Source: Pseudomonadota bacterium (GTDB taxonomy: Bacteria > Pseudomonadota > Alphaproteobacteria > Sphingomonadales > Sphingomonadaceae). Taken from it: 13,470 bases of DNA. Within the stretch, counting starts at the first letter, position 1. Each line of letters opens with the position of its first letter. The notes beneath the pieces are model-generated. The model had not been told where the DNA came from, searched no databases, and was given only the letters and a program-made list of their open reading frames with translations. Made by a program: the position numbers and the translations under genes. The stretch is taken from the NCBI GenBank assembly GCA_030271565.1, contig JARXKR010000035.1, positions 1 through 13,470 on the forward strand. Reading direction: 5' to 3'. Below, piece after piece: positions 1 to 7,356 of the stretch.

Positions 1-179
1 GCATCGCTCGGGATCACCCCCGCCTCGGCCGCATCGCTCTGCGCGGCGGACAGGTCCTTGTCGATTTTGGCCGCCGTGGCTTCGAGCTTGTGCTGCGCCG
101 ACTTGTAGCGCTCGTCGAAGCTCTGCTGCTTGCACCCGGCAATCAGGATCAGGGCCATCAGGGCAGTCATCCGCACCAT
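1..179 (-). CDS. small lipoprotein downstream of TamB (C-terminus outside window)
   Basis: Reading leftward from an ATG at 179 the frame stays open to the window edge, giving 59 residues. It begins with a short lipoprotein signal: Arg-3, a hydrophobic stretch (residues 4-14), and a lipobox ending I-A-G-C with the acylated Cys at 16. After the Cys the chain is polar and helix-prone (KQQSFDERYKSAQHKLEATA), rich in Lys, Ala and Asp. The ATG shares one base with the tamB stop (TGATG), and a GGAAG lies 8 bases upstream, so I prefer it to the in-frame ATG at 170. I do not recognise the family. The cargo is presumably anchored in the inner or outer membrane facing the periplasm. Asp is absent at +2 (Lys is there), which by the E. 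coli Lol rule would favour outer-membrane sorting. Coupling to tamB suggests a job with the TamAB machine, but that is inference. Confidence 0.75.
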   Translation of the reverse strand, partial: MVRMTALMALILIAGCKQQSFDERYKSAQHKLEATAAKIDKDLSAAQSDAAEAGVIPSD

Positions 180-3100
180 CAATAGCGCTTCCGGTAGCGC
201 ACGTTGAAGTTGGTCACGCCCGATCCGCCGGCTTCGCTGAGGATCGACAGCGCCTGGCTCAGGCTTACCTCGATCCGCGTTGCGGTAAAGCCGCGCGCGT
301 CGGTTATCACCTCGAGGTAGACGTTATTCGAGATGTAGCGTCCCGCGGCGATCGCGGTGCCGCGCCCGCTGGCCTCGTCGGGCGAGAGGATGCGCAGCCG
401 CGAGATGCCGGTCGCAGCGCGCAACTTGCCGAGCGGATTGAGCCCGCCGCCGGTGCCGCGCAGGCTGTTGAGCGAAGCAGCGAGCTGGATCGCCTGGATC
501 GGCGAAAGCTGGCCGACCGAATTGCCGAACAGGATCCGCGCGAGCACTTCGTCGGCGGGCAGCGACGGGCTCGAGGTGAAGGCGATCTGCGGGTTGAGCG
601 CGCGGCCGGTGACGTTGATTGTCACTGCGATATCGTCGATCTGCTCGGTCGCGCTCAAAGCGATCTGCGGGTCGCTGAGGATGCCGCCGGTGAAGATCAG
701 GCGGCCTTCCTGCAGCTCGAACTGGCGCCCGGCAAAGCCCAGATTGCCGCGCACCAGATCGATCGAACCCGAGACACGCTTGTCATAGACGGTTCCGGTC
801 ACATGCAGATCGGCGCGCCATTCGCTGTCGAGCCCCATACCGGTGACGTAAAGCTGGTTGGGCGCGGTCAGCGCGATGTCGAGCCGCAGCCCGTCGAGCA
901 GACTGCCGCGCGGTATCGCCGGCTCGTTACCGGTGATCCGCAGCCGCCCGCGCGGCGGCTTGAACCGCACGCCCGTAAGCTCGGGCACTTCGGAGGCACC
1001 TTGGCGGACCAGTTCATAGCGGGTTTCGGGCAGGAACAGTTTGCCCGAGAGCAGCGCGTTTTCCCCGGCGCTCTTGCGCAGCCTGAGCTGCCCGGTCGCC
1101 GCCGACGACAAGGTGTCACTCCGCGCCAGCCGCGCATTGGACAGATCGAAGCTCATATCCATCGGATAGCCCTCGGCGGCGGCGAGACCGAGGTAACCTT
1201 GCCCCGATATCTTGCCCGATCCAGCGGTGGCGTTGAGCTGCTCGACCTGAAGCCGGTTGCCGGCAAAGTGCCCCGACAGCGCCATCCCGGTGAGGCGGGT
1301 CCCGTAAGTCTGGTTCTCGTAAGTCAGGTTCTCGCCGCGCACGATCCCGGTCAGTTGGGGCTGGCGCAACCTGCCTGTGAAATCCGCGCCGACCGCGATC
1401 GGCCCGGCCAAAGTCTGGCCGGCTTGGCCAACGAATGACCACAGCGTGTCGGCCGGACCGTTGTAGCGGATGCCCCCGCCAAGCGGGGCGGCGGCGACGC
1501 GGTTGACCCAGCTTCCAGCGCCGGGACCGAGCGGGCTGAGCGAGGCGACCAGCCGCCCGATCACCGCACCGCGCTGGCGGATCACCGCGCGGCCTTCGCC
1601 GCCGTCAGCCAGCAGTTTGCCGACAAAATTGATGTCGACCGGCTGGCTGACTTGCGCTGCTGTGGTGCGCGAGAAACCATCGATGGTCAGCCGGGCATCG
1701 GCGCGGGGGAAAGCACCCGGGCTGGGCTGATCGAAATCGAGCGAGCCGGTCGCCTTGCCGCCGATCCCGTAGCCAGGGAGGAAGGCGTTGAGCAGCGCCA
1801 TGTCGAGCCGGTCCATCCGGCTTTCGATCTTGAGCCCGGCGCCGTATTTGCCCGCGAGCCGCAGGCTGCCCTGGCCGAAATCGAAGCGGGTCGGCAGCAG
1901 TTCGTAGCCTTGGCGCGAGGGGATGATCCGTGCCGGACTGGCGGTGCGGAAGGCGATCCCGCGCACCCGCCCGTCAAGCGCGGCGCGCCACAGGTTCGGC
2001 TCGAGCTGGGCATTGCCGGCCAGCTTGAACGGCACCCCGCTGACCCCTTCGGCAACGAACTTCGCCTGGCCCCGGCCATCGCGGTAATCGATCTGCGCGC
2101 GGGCCACGGTGAAATCGAAGCCGCGAATCCGGGTTTGCGCCAACTGGACATCGGCCACCACCCACGGCTTGGGATAGAGCACCACCCGCGCATCGACGAT
2201 CGCGCTGCCGATCGACAGTTGCGCCGGGCCGGGCAGCACGGTGTTGTTGGCGCGAACATTGATCAAAGCCTCCTGATAGCGCCCCGCCGTGCCGAGCCGG
2301 ATCACCCCGCCTAGACCGCGGCCAGTGGCATCGAGCTGCCCGGTGAACGGCCCCGCCGCGCTGCGCTGGATGCGGCCGCTGAAGCCGATCCCGGCGAGGT
2401 CGCCCTTGTTGATTTGCAGGGTCAGCGCCTTGCCTTGGAGCAGCGTTACATCGGCGCTGAGCGGGCCGTAGTCGGTCTGCCCGGTGGCGTTGAAGCGGTA
2501 GCCGCCGCCGCTGCCAATGATTTCGGCGCGGACCCCGGCGAGCCCGATCCCGTATCCGGGGCTTTTCGCCAACAGCACCGCGCGCGGTTTGGTCAGCGTG
2601 CCCGTCAGTTGAATCGCAAGCGGCCCGTAACGGACCGAATGCCCGGTCGCGGTGATCGCGATCCCGCCGCCGCTGGAATAGCTGCCACGCCCGTCGAAAA
2701 TCTGCAGTTCGGGCGCGGAAACCCGCAGCCGCGAGAACCGGATCACGCCATCGGGGCCGTAAACCAGTTGGCTCGAACCGACCGCATTCCCGCCAAGCAG
2801 ATCGCGGACATTGGCATTGAACAGCTGGGTCGAACGCGCCCGCACCGTGCCGGTCAGGCTGAGGCCCTGCCCGGTATGCTTGATATCGGCAGTGGTCTGG
2901 ACCGCGAAGACCCCAACGCTGTCGATCCGGTAATTGTTGATCCGCCCCTCGAACGCGCCGGTGTAGAGCCCTTTGGCGGTATCGGCGAGCAGCACCGCCT
3001 TGGCATCGATCCGGTCCGACTTGATCAGCATGTTGTCCGACAGGATCCGGGTCCCCTCGACCGCGAGGTCACCATTCAGCCGGACGTTGGTCAGCGTCCC

Positions 3101-4396
3101 CCCGGCAACGCTATCGAGCCCCCGGATCCGCGCAACCCGCGCGCTGACCGGAATGACGATCTGGTCCACATCGACCCGCGCCTTGCCGGTTGCGTCGATC
3201 CCTTCGAGCACGATATCGCTGGTTGCCAGCGCGCCTGCGGTCAGATGATATTGCACCACCGGCCGGGCGAAGGCTCCGTTGAGCTCGAGCTGGGCACGTA
3301 GCGCGCGGCCCGACAGGTTGGTCGCCAGGGCGGCGGGACGGAGCAGCAGCACATCGAGTTTGAAGCCATCGAAGCTATTGCTGGCAAGGTCGATGGTTCC
3401 GCCGGGAATAAGCGACAGTCCCGCCGACTTCAAGGAACCGGTGACGGCCGCGCGGCGGTTGTCGAGCTTGGCGGCTAGGTCGAGCTGGGTCGTGGCATCG
3501 AGCAGCACAGCAGGGACGCCGCCGAGCACGCGGCCAAGCTCGGCCGGGCCCTTGACCGCAAAGGCGCCATCGCGCGCCGACAGCGCCAGTTGCGCCATCG
3601 GTTTGCCGCCAAGATCGGCGCCGAGTGTGCCGTCCCATTTGGCCCAATCACCCCCGCCATCGATCTTTAGCGCCAGCGACTGATCAAGCCCGGCGAGCGC
3701 CGCGAACACCCCGCCCTGCGGTGCATCGAGCGCCAGTTTGAGCCTGAGTCGGCCCGCCTCGGGCACGGCGTCGAGTACCAGATCGAGCCTGTCGCCGCCC
3801 TGCCCGCCCGGTGCCGCCAGCGTTTCAGCCAAGGCGGTGACTTGCGCCCGCCGGTCGGCGATCCTGGCCTTGCCGCTCAACCGCAGCTCGCGACGCTCGC
3901 CAGAGACTGCGGGCAGCGCAATCAGGTGATCGATCCGCAGCGCTCCGACATCGATGTCGAAATCGGGCAGCAGCGGACCTTTGGTGGTGTTGACGTTGAA
4001 CTGCGGAACCCGCTCGAGCGTGACCGTCGCGGCGCTGATCGAGCGAATGTCGATGTGATTGCCAAGGTAGGCCAAAGGCCGCCAGTCAAGCTCCACCACC
4101 GGTGCGCCCATGAAGCGCCCCTTGGTATCGTAGGCGACCACGTCGATCAGCCGGGTCTTGCCGTACAGCGACCCTTCGACCCGCCCGACTTCGATCCGCA
4201 GCCCGTTGGCAAACGTCATGTCCGAGATCTGCCGCGCGGCAAACTGCCGTCCGGCATTGCTCTGCAAGACGATGAAAACTGCCATCACCAGCAGGACTAG
4301 GGCCAGCAAAGCCCCGCCGACCCAGCGCAGCACCCGGCGGGCCGACACGCCCCGCGCTGGCGTGGCATCAGGCGCCGGCGTGTCGGCATCGCCCAT
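179..4396 (-). CDS. tamB: TamB, translocation and assembly module inner-membrane component
   Basis: A 1405-residue AsmA-like protein, in the length range of proteobacterial TamB. Residues 1-21 are cytoplasmic and end in basic SARR; residues 24-45 form a single hydrophobic anchor. The TamB N-terminal pattern follows (residues 60-130: a GRVEGSLYG stretch, 'YDTKGRFMGAPVVELDWRP', then alternating beta strands). The long middle is repetitive beta sequence (G-x-L-x-L alternation), as expected of the hydrophobic groove that spans the periplasm. The last 350 or so residues match the TamB/DUF490 C-terminal domain, including ELQEGRLIFTGG, 'DPQIALSATEQ' and ARILFGNSVGQLSPIQAIQLA, and the chain ends in Tyr. 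In the known system TamB binds the TamA POTRA domains and helps insert outer-membrane proteins or move phospholipid. The ATG overlaps the tamA stop as TGATG, with a weak AGG 8 bases upstream, so translation is probably coupled. The next gene overlaps its stop in the same way. Confidence 0.93.
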   Translation of the reverse strand: MGDADTPAPDATPARGVSARRVLRWVGGALLALVLLVMAVFIVLQSNAGRQFAARQISDMTFANGLRIEVGRVEGSLYGKTRLIDVVAYDTKGRFMGAPVVELDWRPLAYLGNHIDIRSISAATVTLERVPQFNVNTTKGPLLPDFDIDVGALRIDHLIALPAVSGERRELRLSGKARIADRRAQVTALAETLAAPGGQGGDRLDLVLDAVPEAGRLRLKLALDAPQGGVFAALAGLDQSLALKIDGGGDWAKWDGTLGADLGGKPMAQLALSARDGAFAVKGPAELGRVLGGVPAVLLDATTQLDLAAKLDNRRAAVTGSLKSAGLSLIPGGTIDLASNSFDGFKLDVLLLRPAALATNLSGRALRAQLELNGAFARPVVQYHLTAGALATSDIVLEGIDATGKARVDVDQIVIPVSARVARIRGLDSVAGGTLTNVRLNGDLAVEGTRILSDNMLIKSDRIDAKAVLLADTAKGLYTGAFEGRINNYRIDSVGVFAVQTTADIKHTGQGLSLTGTVRARSTQLFNANVRDLLGGNAVGSSQLVYGPDGVIRFSRLRVSAPELQIFDGRGSYSSGGGIAITATGHSVRYGPLAIQLTGTLTKPRAVLLAKSPGYGIGLAGVRAEIIGSGGGYRFNATGQTDYGPLSADVTLLQGKALTLQINKGDLAGIGFSGRIQRSAAGPFTGQLDATGRGLGGVIRLGTAGRYQEALINVRANNTVLPGPAQLSIGSAIVDARVVLYPKPWVVADVQLAQTRIRGFDFTVARAQIDYRDGRGQAKFVAEGVSGVPFKLAGNAQLEPNLWRAALDGRVRGIAFRTASPARIIPSRQGYELLPTRFDFGQGSLRLAGKYGAGLKIESRMDRLDMALLNAFLPGYGIGGKATGSLDFDQPSPGAFPRADARLTIDGFSRTTAAQVSQPVDINFVGKLLADGGEGRAVIRQRGAVIGRLVASLSPLGPGAGSWVNRVAAAPLGGGIRYNGPADTLWSFVGQAGQTLAGPIAVGADFTGRLRQPQLTGIVRGENLTYENQTYGTRLTGMALSGHFAGNRLQVEQLNATAGSGKISGQGYLGLAAAEGYPMDMSFDLSNARLARSDTLSSAATGQLRLRKSAGENALLSGKLFLPETRYELVRQGASEVPELTGVRFKPPRGRLRITGNEPAIPRGSLLDGLRLDIALTAPNQLYVTGMGLDSEWRADLHVTGTVYDKRVSGSIDLVRGNLGFAGRQFELQEGRLIFTGGILSDPQIALSATEQIDDIAVTINVTGRALNPQIAFTSSPSLPADEVLARILFGNSVGQLSPIQAIQLAASLNSLRGTGGGLNPLGKLRAATGISRLRILSPDEASGRGTAIAAGRYISNNVYLEVITDARGFTATRIEVSLSQALSILSEAGGSGVTNFNVRYRKRY
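188..192 (-). promoter_or_regulatory. Shine-Dalgarno for the lipoprotein gene, inside tamB
   Basis: On the minus strand GGAAG lies 8 bases before the ATG at 179, within the last codons of tamB. It supports the ATG at 179 over the one at 170, which would sit 17 bases away. Confidence 0.5.
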
Positions 4397-6651
4397 CAGA
4401 ACGCCTGCCCGATCGAGACGTAAAAGTTGAACCGGCTCTCACCGACACGGCGGTTGAGCGGGGTCGCGACATCGATCCGCACCGGTCCGAAATTGGTATA
4501 GACCCGCGCCCCGACCCCGACCCCGACCCTGAGATCGTCGAGCCTCGGGAACTGGCTGGTATAGGCTTGCCCCGCATCGACGAAACCGACCACGCCGTAG
4601 TCGCCGAAGCGGTAGCGGACCTCGAACGCGCCCTCGACCAGGCTGCGCGCGCCGGTCGGGGCATTGTTGGGATCGCGCGGGCCGAGCTGCTGATAGCCGA
4701 ACCCGCGCACCGATCCGCCGCCGCCGGCATAGAGCCGCCGCGACGGGGCGAGGTCGTCAAGGCTGACCCCCTGGATCGTCGCCACCCGGGCGCGCGCGGC
4801 CAGCGTGATCTTGCCGCCGAAGCGGTAATAGGTCGAACCGTCGAGCCGGAGCCGGACATAGGGCGCAAAGCCCCGATTGAGCGATCCCTCTGGCTCGACC
4901 AGCGCGGTCAGGCGGAAGCCCCTGCCTGGATCGAGCAGGCTGTCGGTGGTGTCGAACCCGACCTGTCCGGACAGACCCGCAATGGCGTAAGTGCGTCGTA
5001 CGCGCGCTGCCATCAGCGGATCGTACACGCTCTCATTGGTGCCGATCAGCTGACCGCCATAGGCATAGGTAACCCGCTTCTGCCACAGCGGGGTCGAATC
5101 GTAGCTGACCCGCACTGCCAGCCGGCCGGTGTAAGCCGAAAAGGCATCGTAGTTCGAATGGTGCAGGTCGGCCGCCAGCTCGAAAGTGCGATCGCGCTGG
5201 CCCGCGTTCGAGCGGCGGAAGGTGACGCCCGCGCCTTGTTCCTGCGTCCCCAGTACCCCGTTGGCGATCAACGCGCCTTCGGGCGGCGCAAAGTTGCGGT
5301 GCGCCCAGCTGGCTTCGGCGCGGAAGCCTTGGCCGGTACTGTAACCGGCGGTGGCGGCGATCACCCGCGGCGGTCCGGCCTCTTGAATGACCGCGAGATT
5401 GACCACTTCGGTGCCGTCGGGTCCGGTCAGCCCGGTGCGGCGCGGCTCGATCCCGATGCCCTTGAACAGCCCGGTGGCGATCAGTGCCTGGCGCAAATCG
5501 TCGACCTTGCGGCTGTCATACAGTTCACCCGGCTTGAACCGGGCGAGCACCGCCACGTGATCCGCGCCGAACGCCTCGTGACCCTCGCTGACGATCGCGC
5601 CATAGGTTCCGCGCGGGCCGACCGTGACCGGCAGAGTGTAATCCGCCCCGCCGGTGTCGGGATCGAGCAGCACGTCGCGCTGACCCACTTCGGCAAAGGG
5701 ATAGCCGTTTTCGGGCAAGGCGAGCGCGACCTTGGCTTCCTCGACCAGCACCTGTTCGGCGCGGACCGGATCACCCAGCTTGAGGTTAAGGTTGTCCTTG
5801 ATAAGCGCGGCGGGAACGGTCGGGTCGGCCTGGACGGTGATGCTCGAATAGGCAAAGCGCTTGCCCGGAGTAACGTCGAGCACCGCGCGCAGCGGCTGGC
5901 CGTCGGTGGCTTCCGAACGATCAAGCCGGCTCGTGACCTGCGCATCGAACCAGCCCTCGGCGGCGAGCTGCTTCTTGAGCAGCGCGACATCCTCGCCTGC
6001 GCGGCTGGCGACCTGCGCAGTATTGGCGGCCTTGCCCTTGCCGTGGCGCAAAGCCGACAGATCATTGAACCGGCCCGCGAGATCGGCATCGGTCAAGCCG
6101 TCGGCCTGATCGAGCCCGGTGAGCTGGATCTGGTAAGCGATCACGGTGTCTTTGGTGTCGGCTGGCGCATCGACGAATTTGACCTGCTCGACCTTGAAGT
6201 CCTCGAGCGGCGGGAGCGGCTTGGTCAGTTCGGCATCGCGGATCGGCGCGTCCCCGATCATCTCGACCGTTTGCTGGTCAGCCAGCGCCGGATCGCCGCC
6301 GGGCGGTGCCTGACCGTCCTGTGGTTTGGCCCCGGCCTGTTCCGAGGCGATCCGCCGTTCGAAATCGGCGATCGACTCCAGCGGTTTGGCCAGTTCGGGA
6401 TCGTCAGCAGGATCCAGCTTGGGGATCGACGAATTGAATTCATCGTCGGGGATGATCGGCTTGACTTCGGGCAGATTCGCGCCGGGAGGTGGCGGCGGGG
6501 CTAATATTGGCTGGCCGGCTGGAGCAGGCGGAGGCGGCGGTACCGGTACGGCCTGCCGGGCATGAGCGATTGCGGGTGCACCACCGAGCAAAGCAGCGGC
6601 GAGCAAGCGCAGCCAGCTCCTCCGGCTCATCCAGTCCCGCCACCCCGTCAT
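4396..6651 (-). CDS. tamA: TamA, Omp85-family outer-membrane component with long N-terminal extension
   Basis: About 751 residues from the ATG at 6651 (744 from the in-frame ATG at 6630; neither has a good Shine-Dalgarno). A longer frame starts at 6816 but would run into the RNase H gene. A signal peptide is clear: SRR, a Leu/Ala core, and a likely cut after AIAHA near residue 31. Next come a Pro-rich segment (residues 36-57) and an acidic, low-complexity linker with a repeated ELxKPL motif (residues 84-152). Three POTRA-like domains lie at roughly 172-275, 265-350 and 348-428. The barrel follows at about 432-751 and includes the Omp85 L6-loop motif VRGF in a GGGG context (residues 643-651), an LDPGRGF strand, and a terminal Phe as in outer-membrane barrel signals. 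It is longer than E. coli TamA (about 577 residues) because of the extension. It partners with TamB, encoded immediately downstream with a one-base overlap. The 127 bases between it and the RNase H gene show no convincing promoter or terminator. Confidence 0.9.
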   Translation of the reverse strand: MTGWRDWMSRRSWLRLLAAALLGGAPAIAHARQAVPVPPPPPAPAGQPILAPPPPPGANLPEVKPIIPDDEFNSSIPKLDPADDPELAKPLESIADFERRIASEQAGAKPQDGQAPPGGDPALADQQTVEMIGDAPIRDAELTKPLPPLEDFKVEQVKFVDAPADTKDTVIAYQIQLTGLDQADGLTDADLAGRFNDLSALRHGKGKAANTAQVASRAGEDVALLKKQLAAEGWFDAQVTSRLDRSEATDGQPLRAVLDVTPGKRFAYSSITVQADPTVPAALIKDNLNLKLGDPVRAEQVLVEEAKVALALPENGYPFAEVGQRDVLLDPDTGGADYTLPVTVGPRGTYGAIVSEGHEAFGADHVAVLARFKPGELYDSRKVDDLRQALIATGLFKGIGIEPRRTGLTGPDGTEVVNLAVIQEAGPPRVIAATAGYSTGQGFRAEASWAHRNFAPPEGALIANGVLGTQEQGAGVTFRRSNAGQRDRTFELAADLHHSNYDAFSAYTGRLAVRVSYDSTPLWQKRVTYAYGGQLIGTNESVYDPLMAARVRRTYAIAGLSGQVGFDTTDSLLDPGRGFRLTALVEPEGSLNRGFAPYVRLRLDGSTYYRFGGKITLAARARVATIQGVSLDDLAPSRRLYAGGGGSVRGFGYQQLGPRDPNNAPTGARSLVEGAFEVRYRFGDYGVVGFVDAGQAYTSQFPRLDDLRVGVGVGARVYTNFGPVRIDVATPLNRRVGESRFNFYVSIGQAF
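6196..6405 (-). repeat. duplicated linear motif in the TamA periplasmic extension
   Basis: Within the TamA extension, DPELAKPLESIADF (coded at about 6361-6402) and DAELTKPLPPLEDF (about 6196-6237) share the pattern D-x-E-L-x-K-P-L-x-x-[IL]-x-D-F. They are separated by about 40 residues of Gln/Ala/Gly/Pro-rich, probably disordered sequence. This is a protein-level repeat; the DNA copies differ, so it is not a recent duplication. Confidence 0.6.
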
Positions 6652-6778
6652 CGTTCGATCAACCCCGTCCCTTGCAGATAATGCCGCAATCCGCTGCATC
6701 AGCAGAACGCAGCTATGCCGCCGAAGTTCCTTTGGTCCAAGCATTTGGCGGCGAATGGTGCCGGACTTTGAGCAGGGA

Positions 6779-7165
6779 TCAACGGCCGTGCCGCGCCGCC
6801 AGCGCGATCCCGGCAAGGTTCTGGGCCCGGGCGATCCACCGGATTCGCGCGGGCGCTGCCACCTGCACGAGCGCGACGAACCGCGCCTGATGTGCCTGCA
6901 AGGGCTGGCTGCGGCATTTGTTCAGCCCGTTGGCCTGATCGATCACCACTCTGGCGTCGCCGAGCAGCATGAAATCCGCCTCGCCCAGCCCCTGCGCCAC
7001 TTCGAGCGCCTTGATCAGGGCCAGCCATTCGGCACTGGTATTGGAGCCCTGGCCAAGATCGTCGAACAGGTAGGCCTTCCCGCGCGCGACCACGGCGACT
7101 TCGATCCGCCCGGGATTGGGCCGGCAACCGCCATCGAAGTACACCTTAAGCCGGTGCTTGGTCAT
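6779..7165 (-). CDS. short type 1 RNase H-like protein, fourth catalytic acid absent
   Basis: A 128-residue single-domain protein with the RNase H fold signature: a first strand ending in YFDGGCRPNPG (Asp-11), the helix Glu in TSAEWLAL (Glu-46), and the central Asp in LLGDARVVIDQ (Asp-70). These match the first three of the four acids in the D-E-D-D active site. The last motif, normally W-x-x-R-x-x-N-x-x-A-D, reads 'WIARAQNLAGIALA', with Gly-119 where Asp is expected. E. coli RNase HI is 155 residues; the basic protrusion helix is missing here, as in short archaeal/Bacillus-type homologues. The usual role would be cutting RNA in RNA:DNA hybrids in the cytoplasm, but activity is uncertain with three acids. 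It starts inside the end of the small putative zinc-protein gene (20-base overlap) with no clear Shine-Dalgarno, so coupled translation is likely. I leave the symbol blank because this is not a canonical RnhA. Confidence 0.82.
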   Translation of the reverse strand: MTKHRLKVYFDGGCRPNPGRIEVAVVARGKAYLFDDLGQGSNTSAEWLALIKALEVAQGLGEADFMLLGDARVVIDQANGLNKCRSQPLQAHQARFVALVQVAAPARIRWIARAQNLAGIALAARHGR

Positions 7166-7346
7166 TGGTTATCCGCGGCATGCGCGGAAAGCGCTTGCCC
7201 TTGGTCCGGCTGGTCAGGTGAAACTGCCAGCACCGGTCGCAGCGGTAAGGCCGCAGCGGGAATTCTGCCCGCGCCGCCACCGCCAGCGCGTCAAGCTCGG
7301 TCACGTAGCGCGCCTTTTTGAGGCAGATGCTTTGCCTTGTGCGCAC
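7146..7346 (-). CDS. small putative zinc-binding protein (C-x2-C-x3-H), unknown function
   Basis: A 66-residue basic protein read from a GTG at 7346, 10 bases after the deacylase stop; an upstream ATG at 7427 would overlap the deacylase by 71 bases and adds a Pro/Gly/Cys-rich start that looks like shadow sequence. The body has ICLKKARY near the start (Cys-8), an Ala-rich helix, then YRCDRCWQFHLTSRTKGKR (Cys-36, Cys-39, His-43). One early Cys plus C-x2-C-x3-H could make a four-ligand zinc site. The C-x2-C...HLTSR pattern resembles small uncharacterised proteins in other bacteria, from memory and not a search. It overlaps the RNase H start by 20 bases. No Shine-Dalgarno is seen, so the start is the weakest part of the call. 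Basic residues after the Cys pair would suit nucleic-acid binding, which fits the RNase H neighbour. Confidence 0.65.
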   Translation of the reverse strand: MRTRQSICLKKARYVTELDALAVAARAEFPLRPYRCDRCWQFHLTSRTKGKRFPRMPRITNDQAPA

Positions 7347-7356
7347 TGCCGTTGGG

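Noticed and set aside
4567..6504. A 645-codon open frame on the plus strand opposite tamA.
   Set aside because: It lies wholly antisense to a well-supported Omp85 gene; its product is Arg/Gly/Ala-rich with no recognisable domain. Long antisense frames are expected in GC-rich coding DNA.
6712..6740. TTGGAC and CATAGC spaced by 17 bases on the minus strand upstream of tamA, as a possible promoter.
   Set aside because: Each box matches only about half of the consensus, which is common by chance; the gap before tamA makes a promoter plausible but this pair does not prove it.
6652..6816. An N-terminal extension of TamA from an ATG at 6816.
   Set aside because: It would overlap the RNase H gene and put about 60 non-signal residues before a clear signal peptide.
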